A model generated the notes under the pieces. That model saw only the letters and a program-made list of their open reading frames with translations, did no database searches and was not told where the DNA came from. The position numbers were made by a program, and so were the translations under genes. Shown piece by piece: positions 8,604-17,080 of a stretch of 64,000 nucleotides of DNA (position 1 is its first letter; the number at the start of each line of letters is the position of its first letter). The stretch comes from Thermophilibacter mediterraneus (GTDB lineage: Bacteria; Actinomycetota; Coriobacteriia; Coriobacteriales; Atopobiaceae): contig NZ_FPKO01000009.1 in assembly GCF_900119385.1 (NCBI RefSeq), positions 1,077,405 through 1,141,404 of the forward strand, read 5' to 3'.

Positions 8604-8632
8604 GCCGACCAGTTCGCGGGCGGTCGGCTTTT
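8604..8632 (+). terminator. terminator-like hairpin with T4
   Basis: Stem GCCGACC/GGTCGGC (8604-8610, 8622-8628) followed by TTTT, reading on the plus strand. No plus-strand gene precedes it within 900 bases. Confidence 0.45.
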
Positions 8633-8650
8633 CGGGGCGAGCGGCGCCCC

Positions 8651-8693
8651 CGCCCCGGCCCGACGCGACGGGGGCGTCGGGCCGGGGCGTTTT
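8651..8693 (+). terminator. strong terminator-like hairpin with T4
   Basis: Perfect 16-bp stem (CGCCCCGGCCCGACGC at 8651-8666 and its complement at 8674-8689), 7-base loop, then TTTT. It sits 12 bases past the stop of the minus-strand Mg2+ pump gene, but the T-run is on the plus strand. It may serve as a 3'-end hairpin for the pump mRNA or block antisense transcription. Confidence 0.5.
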
Positions 8694-8704
8694 CCGCGCG
8701 ACGC

Positions 8705-11428
8705 CTACAGCAGCGTCCCGCCGCGGCGGACGAAGAGGCGGCGGGCGAGCAGCAGCGCCGCCGCGTAGAGCCCGACGATGGCGAGGAGCAGGGCGAAATA
8801 GGTCGGGGGCAGGGGCGCGAGGTCGAGCGCGGGGCCGAGCGGGGTGAACGGCAGCGCCGTCACCAGCGCGACCCCCAGCGCGCCGAGCACGGAGAGCTGC
8901 CACGCGGCGCGGCTCTCCACGAACGGCACGCGCTGCGTGCGGACGAGGTGGACGGCGAGCGTCTGCGTCCACATGCTCTCGACGAGCCAGCCGGCCTGGA
9001 ACGTCGCCACGAAGAGCGCCCTGCCGCCCGCGTCGAGCTCGGCCCACGGCGCCCCCGTCACGCCGGGGCACACCACGAAGAAGAGCGCGGCAAACGTGAG
9101 GAGGTCGAAGACCGAGCTCACCGGCCCCATCGCGACCATGAAGCGCCGGACGGAGGCGCTGTCCCAGCGCCTCGGCGACCGGACCAGCTCGTCGTCGACG
9201 CTGTCCCAGGGCAGCGCCGTGCAGGTCACGTCGTAGACGAGGTTGAGCAGGAGCAGCTGGACCGCGCTCATGGGGAGGAAGGGGAGCAGGGTGGCGGCGG
9301 CGAGCACGGAGAAGATGTTCCCGAAGTTCGAGCTCACGGTCATCTTCACGTACTTGGTCATGTTGGCGAGCGTCCGCCTCCCGCAGACGATGCCGCGCTC
9401 GAGGACCATGAGGTCCTTCTCCAGCAGGATGAGGTCGGCTGCCTCGCGGGCGACGTCGACGGCCGAGTCCACCGAGATTCCGCAGTCGGACGCCCCCATC
9501 GCCGCGGCGTCGTTCACGCCGTCGCCCATGAAGCCCACGATATGCCCGGCGTCCCTGAGCGCGCCCACCACGCGCGCCTTCTGCGCGGGAGAGAGCTTTG
9601 CGAGGACCGACGCCTCGCGCACGCGCCGGCCGAACGCCCCGTCGTCGAGCGCCTCGAGCTCGGAGCCCTCGACGACCACGTCCGCGGGGATGCCGATGGA
9701 GCGGCACACGTGCGCCGCGACGCGGGCGGAGTCGCCGGTGAGAACCTTGGTCTCGACGCCGTGTGCCGCGAGCGCCGCAACCGCGTCGGCGGCGCCGGCC
9801 TTCGGCGGGTCGAGAAACGCGAGGCACCCCACGAGCGTCATGTCACGCTCGTCCTCGGTCGTGAGCCTCCCCACCCCGGCGGGCTCCCTGCGCAGCGCCA
9901 CACCGAGCACGCGCATGCCCCTCTCGGCGAGCTCCGCGGCCCGCGCGCTCACGTCGGCCTCGAGCTCCGGGGAGAGCGGGACCTCCTCGCCGTCGACCTC
10001 GGCCGTCGAGCAGACGCCGAGCATCTCCTCGATGGCGCCCTTGCAGATCATGAGGGTCGCGCCCGACTCGTCGCCCACCACGACGCTGATCCTCCTGCGC
10101 TCGAAGTCGAAGGGGAGCTCGTCCACGAGGTCGTAGCGGGCGCAGAGCTCCTCGGCGGACGGGTCCACCTCGAGCGCGCGGCGCAGGATGGCGGAGTCCA
10201 CGAGGTTCTTCACCCCGGTCCCGAAGAAGCTGTTGAGAAACGCCGCGCGCAGCACCCCCGCGTCCTCGCGGCCGAGCACGTCGAGGTGGAGCTCGAGCGT
10301 CACGCGATCCTCCGTGAGGGTTCCGGTCTTGTCGCAGCACAGCACGTCGACCGCTCCGAGGTCGGAGATGGCGTCGAGACGCTTCACGATGACCTTGTCG
10401 CGCGACAGGTCGACCGCGCCCTTGCCCAGGCAGCACGTCACGAGCACGGGGAGCATCTCCGGCGTGAGTCCCACGGCGACGGACAGCGAGAAGAGCAGCG
10501 CGTCGACCCAGTTTCCCTTCGTGAGGCCCGACACGACGACCACCGCGGGGACCATGAGCGCCATGAGGGTCACGAGCAGCCTGCTCGTCTGCGCGACCCC
10601 CTCGTCCGACGCCGTCGAGCGGCGCCGGCCCTCGCCGGCGACGACGTCGGCGGCGGTCGCCCCGAGCAGGGTCGCCGCGCCGGTGGCGATCACGACGCCC
10701 TCGGCGCTTCCGGAGATCACGCTGCTGCCCAGGAACACGAGGTTGTCGAGATCGGTCACCGACGCCCCCGCCCCCGCCCCGAGCTCGCGGTGCTTCTCGA
10801 CGCTCTCGGACTCCCCGGTGAGCGCGGACTGGCTCACGAAGAGGTCGCGGGACGAGATGAGGCGCAGGTCGGCCGGCACGAGGTCGCCGGAGGAGAGGCG
10901 GACGACGTCGCCCACCACGACCTCGTCGATCGCCACCTCGACGAGGCCCGCCCCGGCGCGCCGGACGCTGCAGGTGGTCTCGACCATCTCGGCGAGGGCG
11001 GCCGCCGCGTCGCCGCTGCGCTCCTCCTGGACGAAGCGCAGCGTCCCGGAGATGAGCACCATCACGGCGATGATCGCGGGCGTGGTGAGGTCGCGCGCCT
11101 CGGGGCGCGCGAGGACCCAGTCGGTGAGGACGGAGACCGCGGCGATGAGCAGCAGGATGCCCACGAAGGGGTCGACGAACGCCGCGAGGGCCCGCCGCGC
11201 GAGCGAGGGGCGCTCCGAGCGCGCGAGGCGGTTCTCGCCCCAGAAGGCGCGCATGGACGACACCTCGTCCTCGGAGAGGCCGTCCTCATGGGCCCCGAGC
11301 TCCTCGAGGAGCTGCGAGGGGGAGGCCTCGGCGGCGTGGCGCAGCCAGTCGGCGCCCGCCTGGGACGCGGTCGCGGCAGGGCGGGAGGGGCGCGCGAGGA
11401 CGCGCGCGAGGAGGGTGGCCAGCAGCAT
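8705..11428 (-). CDS. mgtA: magnesium-transporting P-type ATPase, MgtA/MgtB family
   Basis: A 907-residue inner-membrane pump that imports Mg2+ with ATP hydrolysis. Landmarks in order: the actuator loop LTGESE near residue 205, the M4 segment VGLTPEMLPVLVTCCL, the phosphorylation motif DKTGTLTED near 357, and GDGVND in the P domain. The run NSFFGTGVKNLVDSAIL after the phosphorylation site and the PEMLP membrane motif are typical of type IIIB Mg2+ ATPases rather than Ca2+ pumps. Ten membrane spans are expected. ATG 11428 is preceded by GAGGTGAGCC. A 29-codon ORF and hairpin in the leader (11459-11593) suggest attenuation-like control. Confidence 0.9.
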   Translation of the reverse strand: MLLATLLARVLARPSRPAATASQAGADWLRHAAEASPSQLLEELGAHEDGLSEDEVSSMRAFWGENRLARSERPSLARRALAAFVDPFVGILLLIAAVSVLTDWVLARPEARDLTTPAIIAVMVLISGTLRFVQEERSGDAAAALAEMVETTCSVRRAGAGLVEVAIDEVVVGDVVRLSSGDLVPADLRLISSRDLFVSQSALTGESESVEKHRELGAGAGASVTDLDNLVFLGSSVISGSAEGVVIATGAATLLGATAADVVAGEGRRRSTASDEGVAQTSRLLVTLMALMVPAVVVVSGLTKGNWVDALLFSLSVAVGLTPEMLPVLVTCCLGKGAVDLSRDKVIVKRLDAISDLGAVDVLCCDKTGTLTEDRVTLELHLDVLGREDAGVLRAAFLNSFFGTGVKNLVDSAILRRALEVDPSAEELCARYDLVDELPFDFERRRISVVVGDESGATLMICKGAIEEMLGVCSTAEVDGEEVPLSPELEADVSARAAELAERGMRVLGVALRREPAGVGRLTTEDERDMTLVGCLAFLDPPKAGAADAVAALAAHGVETKVLTGDSARVAAHVCRSIGIPADVVVEGSELEALDDGAFGRRVREASVLAKLSPAQKARVVGALRDAGHIVGFMGDGVNDAAAMGASDCGISVDSAVDVAREAADLILLEKDLMVLERGIVCGRRTLANMTKYVKMTVSSNFGNIFSVLAAATLLPFLPMSAVQLLLLNLVYDVTCTALPWDSVDDELVRSPRRWDSASVRRFMVAMGPVSSVFDLLTFAALFFVVCPGVTGAPWAELDAGGRALFVATFQAGWLVESMWTQTLAVHLVRTQRVPFVESRAAWQLSVLGALGVALVTALPFTPLGPALDLAPLPPTYFALLLAIVGLYAAALLLARRLFVRRGGTLL

Positions 11429-11458
11429 GGCTCACCTCGCAATCCCGGGACACGAAAG

Positions 11459-11478
11459 GGGCCGCGCTTCGGCGGCCC
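11459..11478 (-). terminator. hairpin in the mgtA leader
   Basis: Perfect 7-bp stem GGGCCGC/GCGGCCC with loop CGAAGC on the minus strand, followed by CTTTCG, 25 bases downstream of the small upstream ORF and 30 bases before the pump start. It could be a weak terminator or pause hairpin. Confidence 0.4.
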
Positions 11479-11503
11479 GAGGGAGTGCTGCTCTGAGCGT
11501 GCG

Positions 11504-11593
11504 CTATGCGCGGCGGCGCCGGCCGTCCCGTTTGGCAGGCGTCTCTCCCATGGGCTGTTGCATGCTTCGTCTGGAACTGCAACTGTCACTCAT
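11504..11593 (-). CDS. small upstream ORF in the mgtA leader
   Basis: A 29-codon ORF starting at minus-strand ATG 11593 with a strong GGGAGGTGG site 4-13 bases upstream. The product is Ser-rich at the start and very basic at the end (AKRDGRRRRA). Codons are atypical for this genome (three AGT, AGA, CGA, AAA), unlike a normal gene but as expected of a regulatory leader. A hairpin lies between its stop and the pump gene. Leader peptides control Mg2+ transporter genes in enterobacteria, but this one is not recognisably related. Confidence 0.4.
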   Translation of the reverse strand: MSDSCSSRRSMQQPMGETPAKRDGRRRRA

Positions 11594-11696
11594 GGAAACC
11601 ACCTCCCTCGGTTCGGGGCGCTCGCCCGCTCGTCGCGGCCAGTATGCCGCACTCCGGCGCCGCCGGACAACCCCCTCGTCGGGAGCCCCCCTCGCT

Positions 11697-12332
11697 TCAC
11701 ACTTTGGGCACATCCCTTGCGGAGGCGCGGGCCAGCCTGGCGTCGATGAGCCGCCAGGCCTCGTCGTTTCTTGTTGCGAACTCCTCCGGCGACATCCCCC
11801 ATCCGGCGGGCGCGGGGCCGCGGTAGGCAACGAACCCCAGCTTGCGGTACATGCCGCAGGCCGGCCAGCTCCCCGTCTGGGTGGAGAGGTAGAGTGGCGG
11901 CCGGCCGGAGGGGACCAGCTCGTCGTAGCGCCGGATCGTCTCGAGCACGAGGGCCCGGGCGATGCCGCGACGCTGGTGCGCCGGGTCCACCCCGACCCAG
12001 TGCACGCGCAGCCGCTCGTCGCCGAAGTCGCGCCCGACCCACAGCGAGCTCGTGCCCGCGAGGCGCCCGGCGTTGTCCACGGCGACCACCATCTGCCGCG
12101 CGCACGCCACGGGGTCCGCGCCGTAGGTACGGTCGAAGTAGGCGAGGCCGTCCTCCACGGTGGGCCCGAGGTGCCCGAGGGCCACGTGCAGCCGAACCCA
12201 CGCCTCGCGGAGGCTCGGGTCCCACGGGGCGAGGCGGTAGCCCGCCGGAAGCGGGACCTCGCGCACGGGCTCGTGCGGCCCCAGCTCCATGAGGACGGGG
12301 ATGTTGGGGAGGCTTGTGTCCAGAACGGTCAT
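11697..12332 (-). CDS. GNAT-family N-acetyltransferase
   Basis: A 211-residue GNAT protein. The acetyl-CoA pyrophosphate loop is VDPAHQRRGIARALV (about 118-132), preceded by the beta-4 strand LRVHWVGV. The C-terminal segment GMYRKLGFVAY is the usual strand after the CoA site. Acceptor substrate unknown. The ORF is open back to 12458 through the repeat array, but the ATG at 12332 has GGAAGGAAGGG upstream and gives a normal N terminus. The gene follows nrdG on the same strand, separated by a 61-bp-period hairpin array that takes the place of an ordinary leader. Confidence 0.85.
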   Translation of the reverse strand: MTVLDTSLPNIPVLMELGPHEPVREVPLPAGYRLAPWDPSLREAWVRLHVALGHLGPTVEDGLAYFDRTYGADPVACARQMVVAVDNAGRLAGTSSLWVGRDFGDERLRVHWVGVDPAHQRRGIARALVLETIRRYDELVPSGRPPLYLSTQTGSWPACGMYRKLGFVAYRGPAPAGWGMSPEEFATRNDEAWRLIDARLARASARDVPKV

Positions 12333-12359
12333 CGACCATCCCTTCCTTCCAGGGGCTTC

Positions 12360-12545
12360 GTGCTGGTTACGGTCAGTTTTTGGCTGCGGACCGTCCACAA
12401 CCCGCACGCACCTGAAGTACGTGCTGACTGCGGACGGTTTCGGGCTGCGGACCGTCAATAACCCGCACGTACCCGAACAACGTGCGGGTTACGGACGGTT
12501 CGGCCCCGAAAAGCGTCCACAACCCGCATGTACTTCTCGCCGGGC
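12360..12545. repeat. three-unit 48-bp hairpin array, 61-bp period, locus 1
   Basis: Three 48-base imperfect palindromes begin at 12360, 12421 and 12482, exactly 61 bases apart, with 13-base spacers. Read on the minus strand they begin after CCGGCGAGAAGTAC (12543-12530), as in the array at 49561-49746. Unit ends are GTGCGGGTT and its complement, and the apical loop contains an A-rich CCAAAA-like stretch. The array fills the space from the nrdG stop to the GNAT ribosome site. Confidence 0.85.
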
Positions 12546-12546
12546 G

Positions 12547-13107
12547 TCACTCCATCGTGTGCGTGGAGAAGACCGGGTCGTCGCGCCACCAGACGACCTC
12601 GTCCCCGGGCGCCTCGAGCGTGGCGGGCACGTCGATGAGCCGCTGGTTGGACGAGCCGCGGAAGCGCAGCGTGATGTCGTGCCTGGCCTGGACGAAGGGC
12701 CCGTCCACGAGCACGTCGAGCGTGTCGAGGATGCGGTCCGTGACGTCGCCGAGGTTCCACGCGCCGCCGGGCCGCAGCTGCTCCCACGTGTGGCCCGAGA
12801 AGAGCCAGATGCTCTTGGCGGTGCCGAAGCGCTCGCGCACCGCCTCCAGGAAGCCGACGAGCCCCGCCTGGTTCTCGGGCTCCATCGGCTCGCCGCCGAG
12901 GATGGTGAGGCCGTCGATGTAGGGCGTGTCGAGCGAGTCCATGATCTTCTCGGCGACGGCGTCCGTGAAGGGCTCGCCGGCCTCGAAGCTCCACGCCTCC
13001 TCGTTGAAGCACCCCGGGCACCCGAGGCGACATCCCGAGACGAAGAGCGTGGTCCTCACCCCCACGCCGTTTGCGATGTCGCAGTACTTGATGTTCGCGT
13101 AGTTCAT
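12547..13107 (-). CDS. nrdG: anaerobic ribonucleotide-triphosphate reductase activating protein
   Basis: Radical-SAM activase that installs the glycyl radical on NrdD using S-adenosylmethionine and a 4Fe-4S cluster. The 186 residues contain CRLGCPGC (about 26-33), the C-x3-C-x2-C cluster motif, and the SAM-binding ILGGEPM (about 68-74). The ORF is open upstream to 13245, but ATG 13107 begins with the family-typical MNYANIKYCDI and has a GGAG site. It lies downstream of nrdD on the same strand, with palindrome copy C in the intercistronic gap. Confidence 0.95.
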   Translation of the reverse strand: MNYANIKYCDIANGVGVRTTLFVSGCRLGCPGCFNEEAWSFEAGEPFTDAVAEKIMDSLDTPYIDGLTILGGEPMEPENQAGLVGFLEAVRERFGTAKSIWLFSGHTWEQLRPGGAWNLGDVTDRILDTLDVLVDGPFVQARHDITLRFRGSSNQRLIDVPATLEAPGDEVVWWRDDPVFSTHTME

Positions 13108-13189
13108 GATGGGGAGCTCCAATTTCCGAGAAGAACCGTGAGGGCCGCGGGGAGGCGCGGCCGCGTGCCGCACCGATGGCAGTGCGCGC

Positions 13190-13266
13190 GGGGCCTGAGG
13201 GTAAGGCCCCGCGCGCAGTTCTTGCGCAGCAAGCTGTTTGAGCACGGGACCTTACCCTCAGGCCCC
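13190..13266. repeat. palindromic repeat, constant core with unique arms, copy C
   Basis: Perfect 17-bp arms (GGGGCCTGAGGGTAAGG at 13190-13206, complement at 13250-13266). The loop contains CGCGCAGTT, the hairpin CTTGCGCAGCAAG and CTGTTTGAGCACGGG. The core matches copies A and B at 4181-4426; the arms do not. Located between nrdD and nrdG. Confidence 0.8.
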
Positions 13267-13276
13267 GCCCCGAACC

Positions 13277-15499
13277 CTACAGGTGCAGCACGCGGTCGCG
13301 AATCTCCTCGGTGCGGCCCTGGTTCCAGAACTGGGTGCCGATGTAGCCGCAGGTCCTGCGGGCCACGTTCATCTTGGACTGGTCGCGGTTGCCGCAGTGC
13401 GGGCACTCCCAGACGAGCTTGCCGTCGTCCTCCACGATGCGGATCTCGCCGTCGTAGCCGCACACCTGGCAGTAGTCGCTCTTGGTATTGAGCTCGGCGT
13501 ACATGATGTGGTCGTAGATGTAGCGCATGACCGAGATGACGGCCTCGAGGTTGTCCTGCATGTTGGGCACCTCGACGTAGGAGATGGCGCCGCCGGGGGA
13601 GAGGCGCTGGAACTCGGACTCGAAGCGCAGCTTGGTGAAGGCGTCGATCTCCTCGGTCACGTGGACGTGGTAGCTGTTGGTGATGTAGCCCTTGTCCGTG
13701 ATGCCGGGGATGATGCCGAAGCGGCGCTGCAGGCACTTGGCGAACTTGTAGGTGGTGGACTCGAGCGGCGTGCCATAGAGCGAGTAGTCGATGTTCTCGG
13801 CGGCCTTCCACTCGGCGCACTTGTCGTTCATGCGCTGCATGACGGCGAGCGCGAACGGCGTGGCCTCCTTGTCGGTGTGGCTGTGGCCGGTCATGGCCTT
13901 GACGCACTCGTAGAGGCCGGCGTAGCCGAGGCTGATGGTGGAGTAGCCGCCATAGAGCAGCTTGTCGATCTTCTCGCCCTTCTTGAGGCGCGCGAGGGCG
14001 CCGTACTGCCACAGGATCGGCGCGGCGTCGGAGGTGGTGCCGAGCAGGCGCTCGTGGCGGCAGCGCAGCGCGCGGTGGCACAGCTCCAGGCGCTCGTCGA
14101 AGATCTTCCAGAACTCGTCCGTGCTGCGGTGGGCGGAGAGCGCCACGTCAACGAGGTTGATGGTCACGACGCCCTGGTTGAAGCGGCCGTAGTACTTGGG
14201 CTTGCCCGGCTCGTAGTTGCCGGCGTTGGCGATGTTGTCGAAGCCGTTGCCGGAGCGGTCGGGGGTGAGGAAGGAGCGGCAGCCCATGCAGGTGTAGCAG
14301 TCGCCGTTGCCCTCGGTCTCGCCCTTGGAGAGCTTGTACTCCCTCATCTTCTTCTCGGAGATGTAGTCGGGCACCATGCGCTTGGCCGTGCACTTGGCCG
14401 CGAGCTTGGTGAGATAGAAGTACGGGGTCCCCTCGGCGACGTTGTCCTCCTCGAGCACGTAGATGAGCTTCGGGAAGGCCGGGGTGATCCAGACGCCCGC
14501 CTCGTTCTTGACGCCCTGGTAGCGCTGCTTGAGCATCTCCTCGATGCACAGGGCCAGGTCGGCCTTCTCCTGCTCGTTCTTGGCCTCGTTGAGGTACATG
14601 AAGACCGTGATGAAGGGAGCCTGGCCGTTGGTGGTCATGAGGGTGACGACCTGGTACTGGATGGTCTGGACGCCGCGGGCGACCTCCTCGCGCAGGCGCT
14701 TCTCGACGATCATGTCGATTTTGTCGGAGCCGGGGTGCGCGTCGATGGCCTCCATCTCGGCCTCGACCTGGCGGCGGATCTTCTGGCGCGAGACGTCGAC
14801 GAAGGGCGCGAGGTGGGTGAGCGAGATGGACTGGCCGCCGTACTGGCAGGAGGCGACCTGGGCGATGATCTGCGTGGCGATGTTGCAGGCGGTGGAGAAG
14901 CTGTGCGGGCGCTCGATGAGCGTGCCCGAGATCACCGTGCCGTTCTGCAGCATGTCCTCGAGGTTGATGAGGTCGCAGTTGTGCATGTGCTGCGCGAAGT
15001 AGTCCGAGTCGTGGAAGTGGATGATGCCCTCGTTGTGGGCCTCCACGATGTCGGCGGGGAGCAGCTCGCGCATGGTGAGGTCCTTGGAGACCTCGCCGGC
15101 CATGTAGTCGCGCTGGACCGAGACGACCGTGGGGTTCTTGTTGGAGTTCTCCTGCTTGACCTCCTCGTTGTTGCACTCGATGAGCGCGAGGATCTTGTCG
15201 TCGGTCGTGTTCTTGTGGCGCTTCTGGTTCTGCACGTAGCGGTAGATGATGTACTTGCGGGCCACCTCGAAGTGGTCGAGCGCCATGAGCTGGTCCTCGA
15301 CGAGGTCCTGGACCTCCTCGACGGTGACGGTGTGGCCGGCCTCCATGCACTCGTCGGTGACGTTGAGGGAGGCGAACTTGACCTCGCGCTCGGTGAGGCG
15401 CTCGCTGGCGGGAACCTCGTTGTTGGCCGCGCGGATGGCGTTCTCGATCTTCGAGATGTCGAAGGTGACCTCCGAGCCGTTGCGCTTGATGATCTTCAT
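13277..15499 (-). CDS. nrdD: anaerobic (class III) ribonucleoside-triphosphate reductase
   Basis: Glycyl-radical enzyme that reduces ribonucleoside triphosphates for DNA synthesis without oxygen. The 740 residues start with an ATP-cone allosteric domain (about 3-90). The catalytic barrel follows. Near the C terminus the zinc-site cysteines occur in CQVCGYDG and CPHCGN, and the radical loop is RTCGYIGTQFWNQGR. The ORF is open to 15880, but ATG 15499 begins MKIIKRNGSEV and has GAGAGGGG upstream. nrdG follows after 169 bases. Two NrdR-box-like sites lie about 100 bases upstream. No oxygen-dependent reductase is visible here, consistent with an anaerobe. Confidence 0.96.
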   Translation of the reverse strand: MKIIKRNGSEVTFDISKIENAIRAANNEVPASERLTEREVKFASLNVTDECMEAGHTVTVEEVQDLVEDQLMALDHFEVARKYIIYRYVQNQKRHKNTTDDKILALIECNNEEVKQENSNKNPTVVSVQRDYMAGEVSKDLTMRELLPADIVEAHNEGIIHFHDSDYFAQHMHNCDLINLEDMLQNGTVISGTLIERPHSFSTACNIATQIIAQVASCQYGGQSISLTHLAPFVDVSRQKIRRQVEAEMEAIDAHPGSDKIDMIVEKRLREEVARGVQTIQYQVVTLMTTNGQAPFITVFMYLNEAKNEQEKADLALCIEEMLKQRYQGVKNEAGVWITPAFPKLIYVLEEDNVAEGTPYFYLTKLAAKCTAKRMVPDYISEKKMREYKLSKGETEGNGDCYTCMGCRSFLTPDRSGNGFDNIANAGNYEPGKPKYYGRFNQGVVTINLVDVALSAHRSTDEFWKIFDERLELCHRALRCRHERLLGTTSDAAPILWQYGALARLKKGEKIDKLLYGGYSTISLGYAGLYECVKAMTGHSHTDKEATPFALAVMQRMNDKCAEWKAAENIDYSLYGTPLESTTYKFAKCLQRRFGIIPGITDKGYITNSYHVHVTEEIDAFTKLRFESEFQRLSPGGAISYVEVPNMQDNLEAVISVMRYIYDHIMYAELNTKSDYCQVCGYDGEIRIVEDDGKLVWECPHCGNRDQSKMNVARRTCGYIGTQFWNQGRTEEIRDRVLHL

Positions 15500-15590
15500 C
15501 GCTGCCCCTCTCGTAAGACGGGCGCCCGCAGGCGCCCATCTGCGTGTTTGTGTTCCGGGGCACCCCCTCTGGGGTGCGGGGACTACTATG

Positions 15591-15638
15591 ACACAACTAG
15601 TAGTGGTCGTGTGTCGACAACTCCACAAGATATTGTTG
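15591..15638. promoter_or_regulatory. candidate tandem NrdR boxes upstream of nrdD
   Basis: ACACAACTAGTAGTGG (15591-15606) and CCACAAGATATTGTTG (15623-15638) match the NrdR consensus ACACWATATATWGTGT at 11 and 12 of 16 positions. Their centres are 32 bases apart, the usual spacing of paired NrdR boxes. NrdR represses nrd operons when dATP is plentiful. No nrdR gene is in the window. The rest of 15500-15878 holds a GCACCCC hairpin (about 15560-15577) and an AT-rich stretch that is probably promoter for the divergent aminotransferase. Confidence 0.55.
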
Positions 15639-15878
15639 ATAACCTGCTGAGATGCTGTTGATAAGCCATATCGGCGCAGGTAGAAAAAATGCTTCCGAAA
15701 AAAGCATTCGCCCAAAATTGACGGTGGTGTTTCCGTGAACGGCATGGCGAGCGGCGACGGCCCCGCAAGGGGTAGAGTGGAGGGGCCGCGCCGGGTCGGC
15801 CGTCGCGGCGCCCGGCGGGGCAAAGACGTTCGGGAGGCGTGCGGCGGGCCCGCGCGCCGCGAGGCAAGAGGGGTGCTC

Positions 15879-17039
15879 ATGGAGTTTTCTCAGCGACTCG
15901 ACCTGTTTGGCGACGAGGTCTTCGCGGCGCTCAACGCGAGGCGCCGCGAGCTTGAGGCGGCGGGACGGCGCGTCTTCGACCTCTCCGTGGGCACGCCCGA
16001 CTTCGAGCCCCCCGCCCACGTGGTGGAGGCGCTCCTCGAGAGCGCGTCGCGCCCCGAGAACTGGAGGTACTCGCTGCACGACAAGGACGAGCTGCTCGAG
16101 GCCGTGTGCTCCTACTACGAGCGCCGCTTCGGCGTCGCCGGCGTCACGCCCGACATGGTGGCGAGCTGCCGCGGCACCCAGGAGGGCCTGGGCTACGTCT
16201 GCGCCGCGCTCGCCGACCCCGGCGACGTGGGCCTCGTGCCCGACCCGTGCTACCCCGTCTTCCAGAACGCGACGCTGCTCGCCGGCGCGCGCCCCTTCTA
16301 CTACCCGCTCACGGCGGAGCACGGCTTCCTGCCGCACCTGGCCGACGTCCCGCGCGACGTCGCCGACGCCGCCAAGTACCTCATCCTCTCGCTGCCGGCC
16401 AACCCCGTGGGCTCGGTCGGGACGCCCGAGGTCTACGAGGAGGCCATCGCGTTCGCCCGCGAGCACGACCTCGTGGTCATCCATGACAACGCCTACTCCG
16501 ACATCGTCTTCGACGGCGAGGCGGGCGGCTCGTTCCTGGCGTACCCGGGGGCGGCCGAGGTGGGCGTCGAGTTCCTCTCGCTCTCCAAGTCCTTCAACGT
16601 CACCGGCGCGCGCCTCTCCTTCCTCGTGGGGCGCCCCGACGTGGTGGCCGCCGCCAGGAAGCTCCGCGGCCAGGTCGACTTCGGCATGTTCTACCCCGAG
16701 CAGGACGCCGCCATCGCGGCGCTCACGGGGCCGCTCGACTCGGTCGAGCGCCAGCGCCTGCTCTACCAGGAGCGCCGCGACGCCCTCTGCGACGGCCTCG
16801 AGGCCGCCGGGTGGGAGCGCCCCAACGCCCACGGCTCGATGTTCGTGTGGGCGCGCCTGCCGCACGGCCGCACGGACTCCGTGTCCTTCTCGCTCGAGCT
16901 CATGGAGCGCGCGGGCGTGATCGTGACGCCGGGCGCGAGCTTCGGCCCGTCGGGGGAGGGCTACGTGCGCATGGCCCTCGTCATGGGCCCCGAGCGCCTG
17001 CGCGAGGCGGTGGCCGCGATCGCGGCGTCCGGGCTGTGA
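15879..17039 (+). CDS. class I/II pyridoxal-phosphate aminotransferase
   Basis: A 386-residue fold-type I aminotransferase. DLSVGTPDFEPP lies near residue 36, LILSLPANPVGSVG near 168, and the PLP lysine is in SLSKSFNVTGAR (about 232-243). The C-terminal YVRMALV supplies the Arg for the substrate carboxylate. The layout resembles LL-diaminopimelate and aspartate/aromatic aminotransferases, but amino-donor specificity cannot be read. The ORF is open upstream to 15735, but the ATG at 15879 has AGAGGGG at proper spacing and begins at the family's N terminus. The HAD gene follows 41 bases later. Confidence 0.85.
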   Translation: MEFSQRLDLFGDEVFAALNARRRELEAAGRRVFDLSVGTPDFEPPAHVVEALLESASRPENWRYSLHDKDELLEAVCSYYERRFGVAGVTPDMVASCRGTQEGLGYVCAALADPGDVGLVPDPCYPVFQNATLLAGARPFYYPLTAEHGFLPHLADVPRDVADAAKYLILSLPANPVGSVGTPEVYEEAIAFAREHDLVVIHDNAYSDIVFDGEAGGSFLAYPGAAEVGVEFLSLSKSFNVTGARLSFLVGRPDVVAAARKLRGQVDFGMFYPEQDAAIAALTGPLDSVERQRLLYQERRDALCDGLEAAGWERPNAHGSMFVWARLPHGRTDSVSFSLELMERAGVIVTPGASFGPSGEGYVRMALVMGPERLREAVAAIAASGL

Positions 17040-17080
17040 TACAAAGGGACGGTATCCCAGCGGCGACCGAGGAGGACTCC

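Noticed and set aside
12360-12545. CRISPR-like regular repeat spacing
   Set aside because: Repeats are 48-base hairpins with only 13-base spacers, three units, and no cas genes; spacing and content do not fit CRISPR.
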